A stretch of DNA of 64,000 nt from Phyllobacterium zundukense (GTDB taxonomy: Bacteria > Pseudomonadota > Alphaproteobacteria > Rhizobiales > Rhizobiaceae), in assembly GCF_025452195.1 (NCBI RefSeq), contig NZ_CP104973.1, positions 2,649,001 to 2,713,000 of the forward strand, written 5' to 3'. The notes beneath the pieces were generated by a model that did no database searches, was not told where the DNA came from, and saw only the letters and a list, made by a program, of their open reading frames with translations. Shown here one piece after another: positions 27,775 through 37,012 of the stretch (within the stretch, counting starts at the first letter, position 1; each line of letters starts with the position of its first letter). The position numbers were made by a program, and so were the translations under genes.

Positions 27775-29814
27775 ATGAAATACTGGATTCTGTTCGTTTC
27801 TGCATTGCTTTTGCTGACTGCCTGCGATGGTGATTCCGGCAACACCAACGCCGTTAGTACGTTTGTGACGCCTGATGCCGATCCACAGATCAATGCTGCG
27901 GGAGATTCAGGGACAGATTCGACGGTCGACGTCCCGACCGAGACCAATCCAGAGGTCGATGCTGGCGGCAAGGCGACAGGTTTGACGATCAAAGCTGTTG
28001 CTCTTGTCCCACCCGAGGACCACATGCTGGAAGACAGGAATGTTTATAGCGCCGCGCCGGATGCGAGCCTTCCGCCAGCTGCTGTTGACGAGACGCCGGC
28101 TGTCAAGAATCACCAGATCATGATCAACGGCAAGCTGGTGAAATTCACTGCCTCTGCCGGCCATCTCATTGCCTATGCTCCGAAAGATCCCAAGAACCCG
28201 GCCGCGAAAGTTGAAAAGGCATCCATGTTCTATATGGCCTACACCCGGGAGGACTTGCCGAAGGAAAATCGCCCGGTGACGTTCCTCTGGAATGGTGGCC
28301 CGGGATATTCCTCGGCTTGGCTGCATCTGGGCTCGTGGGCGCCGAAGCGGCTCAAGACAGGTGCTTCCGATGTTGCCCAGGGAAGTCTGAAGAGCGGGAC
28401 GAAAGGCTTTTCGTGGATCGATAATGCAGAAACGTTGCTCGAAAAGACCGACCTGGTGTTTGTCGATCCGCCTGGAACGGGGTTGTCGCAGGCCATTGCA
28501 CCTTACAAGAACAGCGACTTCTGGGGCATGGAGGCCGATGCGCGGGTCAATCGCGACTTTGTCGTGCGCTTCGTCAATCATTATGGTCGGCAGAGCTCGC
28601 CGAAATATCTTTATGGCGAATCCTATGATGGCATCCGCCTGCCTATCATCGCCAACCTGCTCGTCGCTGCGGGAAGCGGCAATTTCGACCCTGATAAAAG
28701 CGGAAGGAAGCCCGTCGCTCTGTCAGGGCTCGTGTTGGGTTCACCGATTCTCGACTTGGCTACGAATTGCAGCCAGAGCGCGGATATCAGCTGTGCGGGA
28801 TATCTGCCATCTCACGCCATGGCGGCCGACTACCACGGGAAGACAAAACGTCGGGCGAAAGCGACCGCACTGGAATACATTGATACGTTACGAACTTTTG
28901 TCACCGAAAAGTACAATCCTGCGCGGAAAATTTGGTACACGCCAGCGCTCGTGAGGGCCAAGGCTATTTATGCCGAAGCCAATCGCCAATACAATACGTT
29001 GACCGGCAGTTGGCCGAACGCTGCCTCGCAGGAAGCGAAGAGAAAAGCCACCGAACTCGCAAACTTGCTGATTGCCATCCCGGCGGAGCGGGACAGCTTT
29101 ATCACAGACTTCACGACTGAGCCGGTTGACACGCTTGAGCAATTTGTCGCCAGCGCCAAACAGGAGGTCGAGAAAGCCTTGACGCTGGCGTGGCGGCCCT
29201 ATGCACAGACGCCGGCTGGTTTGAACTTCTTCAAGGAAATGACGAGCATCACCGGGCTCTATGCGGATTGGCTGTATGAATTTGAAGTGTCTCCGGTTCA
29301 ATTCCCGAACAAACTTGTTCCGGGCTCAAACCTCGGTTTCTTTGACGCTCGGGCGAAACTCACCGACTTTGGCAGCCCTGCCGCTGCGCTATATACCGGG
29401 GCAGGGTTTGATGATGCAATAAAGACTGCCCTGCCTGAGATGTTCAACTATCACAACGCTTCGCGCTATATACTGCGCGACGCCAGCATGCGCAGCAGTT
29501 GGAAATTCGAGCGCGAGCACAAGCTGCAGCCCTTCAGAACCGGACTTCCGGACCTGGTCGCGACTTTGAAGAGGGACCCGGCAGTAAGGGCGCTTGCCCT
29601 GCACGGTTACTATGACCTGCTGACGCCGTTTCACCAGACAGAGCTCGATCTTGCCGGCGCCGGCTTGGCAGGCAGCGTCCCGGTCGAACTCTACGAAGGC
29701 GGGCACACGTTTTTCGATGATGACACGGCACGCGCTCAAGCAAAAAAAACGCTCGATGCGTTCTACGATGGTCGGCGCGCGGACGCTGCCACGCCGGCTG
29801 TCATATTACACTAA
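27775..29814 (+). CDS. secreted serine carboxypeptidase (S10) lipoprotein
   Basis: 679 residues from the ATG at 27775, with GGAGG five bases upstream. The signal MKYWILFVSALLLLTAC gives a lipidated Cys17; Asp follows it. A low-complexity linker rich in Asp, Thr and Ser (to about residue 75) precedes the peptidase S10 domain. The triad is visible as Ser in LYGESYDGIR, Asp in LHGYYDLLTP and His in EGGHTFFDDD; FLWNGGPGYSSAW is the oxyanion-hole motif. The linker shares the string VDAGG with the glycoside hydrolase lipoprotein at 51229. S10 peptidases remove C-terminal residues, usually at acid pH. Base composition is slightly less GC-rich than the core genes. Confidence 0.88.
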   Translation: MKYWILFVSALLLLTACDGDSGNTNAVSTFVTPDADPQINAAGDSGTDSTVDVPTETNPEVDAGGKATGLTIKAVALVPPEDHMLEDRNVYSAAPDASLPPAAVDETPAVKNHQIMINGKLVKFTASAGHLIAYAPKDPKNPAAKVEKASMFYMAYTREDLPKENRPVTFLWNGGPGYSSAWLHLGSWAPKRLKTGASDVAQGSLKSGTKGFSWIDNAETLLEKTDLVFVDPPGTGLSQAIAPYKNSDFWGMEADARVNRDFVVRFVNHYGRQSSPKYLYGESYDGIRLPIIANLLVAAGSGNFDPDKSGRKPVALSGLVLGSPILDLATNCSQSADISCAGYLPSHAMAADYHGKTKRRAKATALEYIDTLRTFVTEKYNPARKIWYTPALVRAKAIYAEANRQYNTLTGSWPNAASQEAKRKATELANLLIAIPAERDSFITDFTTEPVDTLEQFVASAKQEVEKALTLAWRPYAQTPAGLNFFKEMTSITGLYADWLYEFEVSPVQFPNKLVPGSNLGFFDARAKLTDFGSPAAALYTGAGFDDAIKTALPEMFNYHNASRYILRDASMRSSWKFEREHKLQPFRTGLPDLVATLKRDPAVRALALHGYYDLLTPFHQTELDLAGAGLAGSVPVELYEGGHTFFDDDTARAQAKKTLDAFYDGRRADAATPAVILH

Positions 29815-29890
29815 TGGTCCGATACTGACATTCGCATCCCATTTGCAGGACCTTTTTGCGAATGTCAGAATCAAAGGACTACCAGGCTTG

Positions 29891-30982
29891 TCAAACGACT
29901 TCAATTCCGGCGATGGCGGTGTCTTTGCCGGAATTGCTCCCCTCGGCTCGTCCACCCAATTCCTTCCTGATCACCGGCGCGACCTTGGTGCCATATAGCT
30001 CGATGGCCTTCAGCGTGTTCGCATGCGGCAGGCTGCCGAGGTCGATTTGCAGCATGAAGCGGTCGTGCTGGAAATAGCTGTGCTGCAGCATGATCTTGTC
30101 AATGATCTCCTGCGGGGAGCCGACCAGCAGCGCGCCGCGCGGCGTCCGTCCGGCCTCGTACTGGGCGCGATTGCTCGGCGGCCAGCCACGCTCGCGGCCG
30201 ATCTTGTTCATCACCACCTCGTATGACGGCCAGTATTCGTCAGACGCGGCTTGCGAATTCTCCGCGATATAGCCATGCGAATTGATGCTGACTTTCAACG
30301 TTTCCGGCGCATGTCCTGCCTTGGCGCCCGACTTGCGATAAAGTTCCACCAGCGGCGCAAAGCGATGCGGTTCGCCGCCAATGATCGCCACGGCAAGCGG
30401 CAGGCCGAGCGTTCCGGCGCGCACCGCCGATGCCGGCGTGCCGCCGACGGCGATCCAGACGGGCAGGGGATTCTGCAGCGGCCGCGGGTAAACGGCGAGA
30501 TTGTCGATCGGCGCGCGAAAACGGCCGCTCCATGTCACGCGTTCGTTGGCGCGTAGTTTCAGGAGCAGGTCGAGTTTTTCGGCAAATAGTTCGTCGTAAT
30601 CGTTGAGGTCATAACCGAACAGCGGAAAGGACTCGATAAATGAGCCACGCCCGGCCATGATTTCGGCGCGACCGGAGGAGATCAGGTCGAGCGTCGCATA
30701 TTCCTGGAACACACGGACCGGATCGTCGGAGCTCAGCACCGTTACTGCGCTGGTCAGTCTGATGTTCTTCGTCCGCGAGGCGCCGGCCGCCAATGCAATA
30801 GCCGGGGTCGAGATGACGAAATCAGGGCGATGGTGTTCGCCGATGCCGAACACGTCGAGCCCGACCTCATCGGCGAGCACCATCTCTTCGATGAGGTTCT
30901 GCATACGCTGATGCGCGCTGATAGCGATGCCGGTCGCAGGATCAGGGCTCATGCCTGCAAATGTATAGATACCGAGTTCCAT
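29891..30982 (-). CDS. LLM-class flavin-dependent oxidoreductase
   Basis: 363 residues from the ATG at 30982 ([15 protein letters not shown]), seven bases after AAGG; two codons upstream is another ATG. It has a luciferase-like TIM-barrel: [75 protein letters not shown] is the standard LLM core. It binds FMN/F420-type cofactor and oxidises an unknown small substrate. The gene stands alone, convergent to the S10 peptidase; an inverted-repeat element lies upstream. Confidence 0.9.
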   Translation of the reverse strand: MELGIYTFAGMSPDPATGIAISAHQRMQNLIEEMVLADEVGLDVFGIGEHHRPDFVISTPAIALAAGASRTKNIRLTSAVTVLSSDDPVRVFQEYATLDLISSGRAEIMAGRGSFIESFPLFGYDLNDYDELFAEKLDLLLKLRANERVTWSGRFRAPIDNLAVYPRPLQNPLPVWIAVGGTPASAVRAGTLGLPLAVAIIGGEPHRFAPLVELYRKSGAKAGHAPETLKVSINSHGYIAENSQAASDEYWPSYEVVMNKIGRERGWPPSNRAQYEAGRTPRGALLVGSPQEIIDKIMLQHSYFQHDRFMLQIDLGSLPHANTLKAIELYGTKVAPVIRKELGGRAEGSNSGKDTAIAGIEVV

Positions 30983-31110
30983 GGTCATACCTTGCGTTGA
31001 ACTTTGCTGCATAATTAAGGGCAGGATGACGCCATGGGAAGAACGCACGTTGCGGTTGCCAAGGCACTAAAAGGAAACCGGGCTGGGGCGATGAGTTTAC
31101 TGGCTGGGAT

Positions 31111-31253
31111 TGCTGCTGTGCGTGGTTCGACAAGCTCACCATGAGGGAGGTTGGCGTTTTAAGAGAGCTAGAAACTGAGAGCTGCGCTCTACTATCTCCC
31201 TCGAAATGCTCCTACCTCCCTCATGGTGAGCTTGTCGACCACGCACAGCAGCA
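31111..31253. repeat. inverted-repeat element IR-3, long-loop topology
   Basis: Left arm 31111-31153 (TGCTGCTGTGCGTGG...) and right arm 31214-31253 form inverted copies; the right arm lacks one A (GTCGACC for GTCGAACC). The arms extend outward by TGCTGC/GCAGCA beyond the common unit. It fills much of the 312-base gap between the LLM gene and the convergent side of the NAD(P)-binding protein. Confidence 0.85.
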
Positions 31254-31294
31254 GACCGTCTCCCGGTTGTTAAACCCGGGAGACGACGGTCACC

Positions 31295-31936
31295 TCAATA
31301 GCCCACGGTAAAACGCTCTCGGCTATACTTCGGCGATTCTGCCTCATCCACAATCGCCACGGCCAGATCGCTGGCGCTGATCGCGCTGTTGCCCTCTGCG
31401 TCGAACACCGGGCTGTCCTTGCCGAGCCGGTATTTGCCTGTCCTCGGTCCGGGTGCCAGATGGAAAGGCGGCGACACGAAGCTCCAGTCGAGTCCGGTCT
31501 CGTCGCGCAAGTCATTCAGCGCCTGGCGTGCGCCTAGTGCGCCTTCTTTGTACTCTGCCGGAAAACCTTCGCCATCGACAAATTGCGTGCCATCGGGCGC
31601 ATAAAGGCTGCCGGCGCCGCCGATGACGATCAGCCGGCTGATCCCCGCCTGCTTCGTTGCCGCGGTGATCGATTTGCTGGCGGCGATATGGACTGCCTTG
31701 ATGTCCGGGTTGGTCCAGCCGGGATTATAGGCGGAGATGACGATGTCATGGCCTTTGAGTTTGGCTGCGAGGTCGGAGGTGTTGGTTGCATCGGCTTCGA
31801 CGGCTGTAACGCCCTTCAGCTTTTCCACCTTGTCCGGGCTGCGCACCAGCGCTGTGACGCTGTCGCCGCGCGCAGCGGCTTCCCTCAAAATCTCGCTGCC
31901 AACAAAGCCGGTGGCGCCGATCAACGCAATTTTCAT
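31295..31936 (-). CDS. NAD(P)H-binding (atypical SDR) protein
   Basis: 213 residues from MKIALIGATGFVGSEIL at 31936, six bases after AGGAG. GATGFVGS is the dinucleotide-binding turn. ALVRSPDKVEKLKGV and VISAYNPGW follow the pattern of the YwnB/NmrA-like atypical SDRs, which often have no classical YxxxK and act as redox sensors or flavin/quinone reductases. It is divergent from an HxlR regulator with an operator-like palindrome between them, a frequent pairing for electrophile- or quinone-response genes. Confidence 0.88.
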   Translation of the reverse strand: MKIALIGATGFVGSEILREAAARGDSVTALVRSPDKVEKLKGVTAVEADATNTSDLAAKLKGHDIVISAYNPGWTNPDIKAVHIAASKSITAATKQAGISRLIVIGGAGSLYAPDGTQFVDGEGFPAEYKEGALGARQALNDLRDETGLDWSFVSPPFHLAPGPRTGKYRLGKDSPVFDAEGNSAISASDLAVAIVDEAESPKYSRERFTVGY

Positions 31937-31971
31937 GACATGCTCCTTTGATGCGGGTATGCATCGTTTTC

Positions 31972-31990
31972 TGGTTACCAATAATAACCA
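31972..31990. promoter_or_regulatory. palindrome, candidate HxlR operator
   Basis: TGGTTA (31972-31977) and TAACCA (31985-31990), perfect arms seven bases apart, 36 bases upstream of the NAD(P)-binding gene and 107 bases upstream of the HxlR gene. HxlR-family regulators bind similar GGTTAC-like inverted repeats. Confidence 0.55.
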
Positions 31991-32096
31991 TGTATGCTAG
32001 AAGCAGCACGGCGAGAAGTACGCACTTTTTCCGTTTCAGGGCACATGGAAGTAACCGCTAGAATTGCGTAAAGATCGAGCTGGATGAGAGGCTAAT

Positions 32097-32513
32097 ATGA
32101 GTATTCATGCGAAGACCGAGGGCAAGACACCCCTGCTTGAATCGATGCCGGCCATGCAATCGGATGGTGCAGGCGGCTGCCCGATGCGCGAGGTGCTGGA
32201 TATTGTCGGCGACTCCTGGAGCCTCCTGACGCTGATCAACCTGCAGTCCGGTCCGCGCAGGTTCAACGTGCTTCGCCGCATGATAGAAGGCATATCGCAG
32301 CGCATGCTTACCGTGACGCTGCGCTCGCTCGAGCGCGATGGTCTCGTCAGCCGTACCGTCAAGCCGACATCACCGCCGGAAGTTACCTACGCCTTGACCG
32401 ATATCGGCCATTCGATTGCCGTGCCGGTGGGCGCGCTCGGCGAATGGGCTGCTGCCAACCGCGATCACCTGCGCGCCGCGCGCAAGGCGTTTGATGAGGC
32501 GAAGAAAGACTAG
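32097..32513 (+). CDS. HxlR-family transcriptional regulator
   Basis: 138 residues. The domain starts GCPMREVLDIVGDSWSLLTLINLQSGPRRFNVLRRMIEGISQRMLTVTLRSLERDGLVSRTV, the winged helix of HxlR proteins; the Cys in GCPM corresponds to the position used by some members (YodB, QorR) to sense electrophiles. It is divergent from the NAD(P)-binding protein gene and probably represses it. Its stop codon sits directly at the edge of a repeat element. Confidence 0.9.
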   Translation: MSIHAKTEGKTPLLESMPAMQSDGAGGCPMREVLDIVGDSWSLLTLINLQSGPRRFNVLRRMIEGISQRMLTVTLRSLERDGLVSRTVKPTSPPEVTYALTDIGHSIAVPVGALGEWAAANRDHLRAARKAFDEAKKD

Positions 32514-32662
32514 GTGTGCGTGGTTCGACAAGCTCACCATGAGGGATGTGGGTGCCTCTGAGGAAATCCGGCATGCTAAGTGTTCTAGGCTCCCTCAAAT
32601 CAGCCCAACTCCCTCATGGTGAGCTTCATCCTGAGCCTGTCGAAGGGCGAACCACGCACCAC
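32514..32662. repeat. inverted-repeat element IR-4, long-loop, interrupted arm
   Basis: Left arm 32514-32550 abuts the HxlR stop codon. The right arm (about 32609-32662) is interrupted: after GTGAGCTT it has CATCCTGAGCCTGTCGAAGGG before GAACCACGCACC. The extra piece resembles the variant unit of IR-1, so one repeat unit appears nested within another. Confidence 0.75.
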
Positions 32663-32729
32663 AATTTTGGAACCCCCACCCATGCTCCGCGTTTCCTCAC
32701 CTGTGCAACATTTCTCAGGGAGAATGACA

Positions 32730-32921
32730 ATGCCTGCCAAATCCCAGGCCCAGCAAAAGGCGGCTGGTGCGGCGCTTTCAGCAAAGCGCGGCGATACCAA
32801 GAAGAGCGAGCTCAAGGGCGCTTCCAAGGGCATGTATGAATCAATGAGCGAAAAGCAGCTGGAAGAATTCGCAGAAACCGATCGCAAGAGCCTTCCAAAG
32901 AAGAAGTCAACCAAACACTGA
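32730..32921 (+). CDS. DUF3008-family small protein
   Basis: 63 residues from ATG 32730, with AGGGAGA upstream. The sequence MPAKSQAQQKAAGAALSAKRG, then KGASKGMYESMSEKQLEEFAETDRKSLPKK, matches the widespread short DUF3008 family of alphaproteobacteria. It is highly basic and probably helical; no function is established. It is a stand-alone gene between a repeat element and the convergent extensin-like gene. Confidence 0.82.
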   Translation: MPAKSQAQQKAAGAALSAKRGDTKKSELKGASKGMYESMSEKQLEEFAETDRKSLPKKKSTKH

Positions 32922-32948
32922 TCGGAATTCAAACTCGGGGCGCCGCTG

Positions 32949-33956
32949 CTACTGGCAGATGCGCGCCTCACATTTTCTTCCATGACAGCCGAGATCGAGA
33001 TGCAGATTGCCCTGATGGGCGGCATCGCCGTCCGGACCGATCACCGTCATGAAACGGTCGCAACTCGCCTTGTGCAACGCCCGCCAGAAGGTCTGTTCCT
33101 CCGGCTTGCCCCTCCAGCCTGAACCAAGTTCCGTCGTCTTGCCGTTCTTGAACTTGAAGGACACGATATCGACTGCGTTGGCAAACGCGTGTTCCGAAAC
33201 GCGGCCCTTGTGGCCATTATTGACTTTGCGGCACTGGTAGTCGGACCCCGTGGTTATGCTTTCGATCTCTGCACCAAAGTTCGCCTGCGCATCTTTTTGC
33301 ACCTCGACTACCCAATTCGCCAACGATCCTGCCATCGCGCAATTCGTTGTGATCGGCGCCGTCAGTTTCACCGGATTGTCCTTGCCAATGGCCGTGATTT
33401 TCAATGGCGAACGCTCGCCGCACATACCCTCGGACAGGGGCGAAATGATTTCGCCCTTGACCTCGCCATTCATCAGGGCAGGGCAGGCATTCTGGTAGAC
33501 CCGGTCGGGCGAGATCGAAGGATCGGCCTTTTCGACGCTTTCCTCATGATCGTCCCTGCCGGCCGCGCCCTCTTTGGGCAGAGGATTCGGGCCGAGCTGT
33601 TCGTCCGGCTTTGGCGGCTCCTTGGGTTTCTCTGCCGGTTTGGTCTCCGGGATTGGCTTTTGTTCGGGCAGGGGCGTCGTCTGCGGATCCGCTTTCTGTA
33701 TCTCGTCGGCAGGCTTCTCGGCGGGTTTGGGCGCGTCCGGCGCGGCTGCGCGGGGATTGTCCATTGGCAGAGGCGGAACAGCGGGCAGGGCAACAAGCGG
33801 CGATCGCGGAGGCCGGACAATTCTTGCCCGGTGTCCACGTCTGTGCCGCGCGTCCGCATCGTCGCTGGAACTGATAAGGACTGTGCTTGCAATAATGGCT
33901 GTGAGGGATAGAAGGACGAGTGCTGGAATCCGCGACTGCCGCGAGAATAGGGTCAT
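32949..33956 (-). CDS. extensin-like C-terminal domain protein
   Basis: 335 residues. An N-terminal hydrophobic anchor/signal (about residues 10-30) is followed by a long Pro/Lys/Glu-rich stretch (residues about 45-125, with KPAEKPADEIQ and EKPKEPPKPDEQ) and then the extensin-like domain: CPALMNGEVKG, CGERSPLKI, YQCRKVNNGHKGRVSEHAFANAVDI and HQGNLHLDLGCHG. His residues in SEHAFANAVDI resemble D-Ala-D-Ala peptidase-type metal ligands, so a cell-wall hydrolase role is possible. The protein is likely periplasmic. Confidence 0.87.
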   Translation of the reverse strand: MTLFSRQSRIPALVLLSLTAIIASTVLISSSDDADARHRRGHRARIVRPPRSPLVALPAVPPLPMDNPRAAAPDAPKPAEKPADEIQKADPQTTPLPEQKPIPETKPAEKPKEPPKPDEQLGPNPLPKEGAAGRDDHEESVEKADPSISPDRVYQNACPALMNGEVKGEIISPLSEGMCGERSPLKITAIGKDNPVKLTAPITTNCAMAGSLANWVVEVQKDAQANFGAEIESITTGSDYQCRKVNNGHKGRVSEHAFANAVDIVSFKFKNGKTTELGSGWRGKPEEQTFWRALHKASCDRFMTVIGPDGDAAHQGNLHLDLGCHGRKCEARICQ

Positions 33957-34047
33957 TATCTGGCGCTACTCCTGTTGAGCGTCCACCCTAACGTGTGAAA
34001 CACGGCATCGGTTTCAATTTATATGATCCGCTGAAACATGCGGGTTG

Positions 34048-34095
34048 GCACCGGAGCGCAGAAAAACGCCATTTGCAGGCCGTCAGAGCGTGAAT
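34048..34095. repeat. 48-bp dispersed repeat, copy 1
   Basis: Begins GCACCGGAGC and ends GCGTGAAT. It is almost identical to 47592-47638, with a few substitutions and one extra T here. It lies in the 361-base gap between the extensin-like gene and rpsD. Confidence 0.7.
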
Positions 34096-34111
34096 ACGAA
34101 CAGGCCCTGGC

Positions 34112-34140
34112 TTGACATCATGAAACCTTCACACTAGAAG
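34112..34140 (+). promoter_or_regulatory. candidate sigma-70 promoter of rpsD
   Basis: TTGACA (34112-34117), 17-base spacer, TAGAAG (34135-34140). This would give an rpsD leader of about 170 bases, long enough for post-transcriptional control. No riboswitch was recognised in it. Confidence 0.4.
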
Positions 34141-34317
34141 CCACCCCAGCGCAGGGCTTGAAAGAGCTCTGCGTTTCATTTGACGTGTCCCGTGAGTGAT
34201 CTCGCAAAGCGTGCGTGGGTCATTCTGTCAGTCTTCGAAAACGGAAGGCAGAGGAGGGCGCGTTTCCTTGAACCCGGGTCTTAAGCTCGAGGTTTGGTTT
34301 GTTTGAAAGGAAATGCG

Positions 34318-34935
34318 ATGAGCAAGCGCAGATCGTCCAAGTATAAAATCGACCGCCGTCTTGGCGAAAACATCTGGGGCCGTCCGAAGTCCCCGGTCAA
34401 CCGCCGTGAATATGGCCCCGGCCAGCACGGCCAGCGCCGCAAGAGCAAGCTCTCCGATTTCGGTGTGCAGCTGCGCGCAAAGCAGAAGCTCAAGGGCTTC
34501 TACGGCGACATTTCGGAAAAGCAGTTCCGCAAGACCTATGAAGAAGCCGCTCGCCGCAAGGGCGACACCGGCGAACAGCTCATCGGTCTGCTCGAGTCGC
34601 GTCTGGATGCGATCGTGTACCGCGCCAAGTTCGTTCCGACGATCTTCGCAGCGCGTCAGTTCGTCAACCACGGCCATGTCAACGTCAACGGCCGCCGCAC
34701 CAACATCCAGTCCTACATCTGCAAGGCTGGCGATGTGATCGAAGTGCGCGAAAAGTCGAAGCAGCTCGTGATCGTTCTGGAAGCCGTTCAGCTGGCTGAA
34801 CGCGATGTTCCTGAATATCTCGAAGTCGATCACAACAAGATGGTTGCCAAGTACAACCGCGTTCCGGCCTTCTCCGATGTGCCTTACGCTGTACAGATGG
34901 AACCGAACCTGGTTGTCGAATTCTATTCGCGTTAA
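34318..34935 (+). CDS. rpsD: 30S ribosomal protein S4
   Basis: 205 residues from ATG 34318, after AAAGGA. It has the S4 start [21 protein letters not shown] and the S4 RNA-binding domain [36 protein letters not shown]. This is the Zn-free form, with no N-terminal Cys cluster. It is encoded alone, away from the ribosomal operons, as usual in rhizobia, and is followed by a strong terminator. Confidence 0.98.
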   Translation: MSKRRSSKYKIDRRLGENIWGRPKSPVNRREYGPGQHGQRRKSKLSDFGVQLRAKQKLKGFYGDISEKQFRKTYEEAARRKGDTGEQLIGLLESRLDAIVYRAKFVPTIFAARQFVNHGHVNVNGRRTNIQSYICKAGDVIEVREKSKQLVIVLEAVQLAERDVPEYLEVDHNKMVAKYNRVPAFSDVPYAVQMEPNLVVEFYSR

Positions 34936-34955
34936 TCAGTATTGAGTTTTAAAAG

Positions 34956-34986
34956 AAGCCGCCGGAGAAATCCTGGCGGCTTTTTT
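34956..34986 (+). terminator. intrinsic terminator of rpsD
   Basis: AAGCCGCC (34956-34963) pairs with GGCGGCTT (34975-34982), with extra GGA/TCC pairing inside, followed by TTTTTT. Confidence 0.9.
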
Positions 34987-35009
34987 GTTGTCCTAATCGG
35001 AGCCCAGAA

Positions 35010-35939
35010 ATGGCCGATCTTCAAGCAATCGTCGACAGCGTCTATTACGATCTTTCGGATAGGATCGGCGAGGGCAAGCTTGCCGACTATATTCCGGAAC
35101 TCGCGACCGTCGATCCGAAGCAGTTCGGCATTGCGCTGGTCACTGTCGATGGCCAGACCCATGCGGCAGGCGATACCGAAACGGCCTTCTCGATCCAGAG
35201 TATCTCGAAGGTTTTCACGCTGACCCTCGCACTCGGCAAGATCGGCGACGGGTTGTGGAAGCGCGTCGGGCGCGAGCCGTCGGGCAATGCTTTCAACTCC
35301 ATCGTCCAGCTCGAGCAGGAAAAAGGCAAACCGCGCAATCCCTTCATCAATGCCGGAGCGATCGCTGTCGCGGATGTGGTTCTGGCCGGCCATTTGCCGA
35401 AGGAGGCCATTGGCGAGATTGTGCAATTCATCCGGCATCTCGCCGACGATGAGAGCATCGCCATCGACCAAAATGTCGCCCGCTCGGAGACGCAGACCGG
35501 CTACCGCAATGTGGCGCTCGCCAATTTCATGAAAGCCTTCCGCAATCTCGACCACCCGGTAGAACATGTGCTCGGCGTCTATTTTCATCACTGCGCCATC
35601 GCCATGTCGTGCCGCCAGCTTGCGCATGCGGGGCTTTATCTCGCTTCGGCCGGGCGCAATCCGCTCAATGGCGGCAGCGTGGTTTCGGCAAGCCGTGCGC
35701 GCCGTATCAATGCGCTCATGCTGATGTGTGGCCACTATGACGGCTCAGGTGATTTCGCCTATCGCGTCGGCCTGCCGGGCAAGAGTGGCGTTGGTGGCGG
35801 CATTCTTGCCACCGCCCCCGGCAAAGCCTCGATCGCGGTATGGTCACCGGGTCTGAACGAAGTTGGCAATTCGCAGCTCGGCTCGGCGGCACTGGAGCTT
35901 CTGGCGCAGCGCACTGGCTGGTCGGTGTTCGGGCAGTAG
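35010..35939 (+). CDS. glsA: glutaminase A
   Basis: 309 residues; hydrolyses glutamine to glutamate and ammonia. It is a serine-dependent beta-lactamase-fold enzyme. The SxxK motif is in [28 protein letters not shown] and [20 protein letters not shown] are family segments, and [12 protein letters not shown] is the C-terminal KSG-type motif. It starts 23 bases after the rpsD terminator T-run. Bacterial glutaminases of this class help in acid resistance in Brucella. A cloverleaf repeat begins at its stop codon. Confidence 0.96.
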   Translation: MADLQAIVDSVYYDLSDRIGEGKLADYIPELATVDPKQFGIALVTVDGQTHAAGDTETAFSIQSISKVFTLTLALGKIGDGLWKRVGREPSGNAFNSIVQLEQEKGKPRNPFINAGAIAVADVVLAGHLPKEAIGEIVQFIRHLADDESIAIDQNVARSETQTGYRNVALANFMKAFRNLDHPVEHVLGVYFHHCAIAMSCRQLAHAGLYLASAGRNPLNGGSVVSASRARRINALMLMCGHYDGSGDFAYRVGLPGKSGVGGGILATAPGKASIAVWSPGLNEVGNSQLGSAALELLAQRTGWSVFGQ

Positions 35940-36097
35940 AGCGCTTGCAGGTGTTGACTGAAATGCCCCCCACCCCGGCGCTTCGCGCCGACCCTCCCCA
36001 CGTTGGGGGAGGGTGAAGGAAAGGCTCTCACCTCCCCCTCTGATGGGGGAGGTCGCGGCGAAGCTGCGGGTGGGGGTGATTTCCATGAAGCGCTCTA
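35937..36097. repeat. cloverleaf-like composite inverted repeat
   Basis: Outer arms TAGAGCGCTT (35937-35946) and AAGCGCTCTA (36088-36097) are perfect. Inside, GAAATGCCCCCCACCCC... pairs imperfectly with ...GGGTGGGGGTGATTTC. Within that lie two hairpins, ACCCTCCCC/GGGGGAGGGT around 35991-36014 and ACCTCCCCC/GGGGGAGGT around 36030-36053. The whole could fold as a four-way junction. It starts on the glsA stop codon and fills the glsA-ttcA gap. Confidence 0.7.
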
Positions 36098-36153
36098 GAA
36101 GAGCTTGCGTTGCCGTTGTTTGCGATGCAATGAAAGCGCCATGAGGTGTTCAC

Positions 36154-36996
36154 ATGACCATTCATGACCAGGAATTGACCGATGCTGCCGGCTGTCACCC
36201 GATGTTTCTCGTCGTGCCATCCAGTGTGGAGTTCAACAAGCTGCGCAAGCGGCTGTTGCGCAACACGCGGCAGGCGCTGGAAGATTTCGCCATGGTCAAG
36301 CCGGGCGAGCGCTGGCTCGTCGGGCTTTCCGGCGGCAAGGATTCCTATGGGCTGCTGGCGCTGCTGCTCGATCTCAAATGGCGCGGCTTGCTGCCGGTGG
36401 AGCTCCTCGCCTGCAATCTCGATCAGGGCCAGCCGAATTTCCCCAAGCACATCCTGCCGGATTTTCTCAAAGCAAACGGCATCGAGCACCGCATCGAATA
36501 CAAGGACACCTATTCGATCGTCACGGAGAAGGTGCCGGAAAACCAGACCTATTGTTCGCTGTGTTCCCGGCTCAGACGCGGGCATCTCTATCGCGTGGCG
36601 CGGGAGGAGGGCTGTTCGGCGCTGGTGCTCGGCCACCACCGCGAGGATATCCTCGAGACGTTCCTGATGAACCTTTTCCATGGCGGGCGCCTTGCCGCCA
36701 TGCCGCCGAAGCTGCTCAATGACGAGGGCGATCTCATGCTGCTGCGCCCGCTGAGCTACTGTGCCGAGGATGATCTGGAGAAATTTGCCGCGGCCATGCA
36801 GTTCCCGATCATTCCTTGCGACCTGTGCGGCAGTCAGGATGGGCTGCAGCGCAACATGATGAAGGCGATGCTGGCCGATATCGAAAAGCGTATGCCCGGC
36901 CGCAAGGAGATCATGATCCGTGCGCTGGCAAACACGCGCCCGAGCCACCTGCTGGACCGGAAGATCTTTGATTTCGCCGGGCTAATGGCGGGTTAG
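36154..36996 (+). CDS. ttcA: tRNA 2-thiocytidine biosynthesis protein TtcA
   Basis: 280-residue PP-loop ATPase that thiolates cytidine 32 of tRNAs with an Fe-S cluster. SGGKDS is at residues 59-64. CxxC is Cys134-Cys137 (YCSLCSR), and PCDLCGSQ gives Cys222, a third cluster ligand, as in the family. [20 protein letters not shown] is also typical. No operon partner; TrmJ, encoded 10 kb upstream, modifies the same tRNA position 32. Confidence 0.94.
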   Translation: MTIHDQELTDAAGCHPMFLVVPSSVEFNKLRKRLLRNTRQALEDFAMVKPGERWLVGLSGGKDSYGLLALLLDLKWRGLLPVELLACNLDQGQPNFPKHILPDFLKANGIEHRIEYKDTYSIVTEKVPENQTYCSLCSRLRRGHLYRVAREEGCSALVLGHHREDILETFLMNLFHGGRLAAMPPKLLNDEGDLMLLRPLSYCAEDDLEKFAAAMQFPIIPCDLCGSQDGLQRNMMKAMLADIEKRMPGRKEIMIRALANTRPSHLLDRKIFDFAGLMAG

Positions 36997-37012
36997 GAAG
37001 CACTTTTCGCGA

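Noticed and set aside
32383..32622. small frames such as MVSLSNHA or HGELVEPRT around the repeats
   Set aside because: They are translations of the repeat unit, recur at each copy, and lack start sites.
33957..34317. possible riboswitch in the rpsD leader
   Set aside because: No known aptamer pattern was recognised; only a promoter candidate and a repeat are supported.
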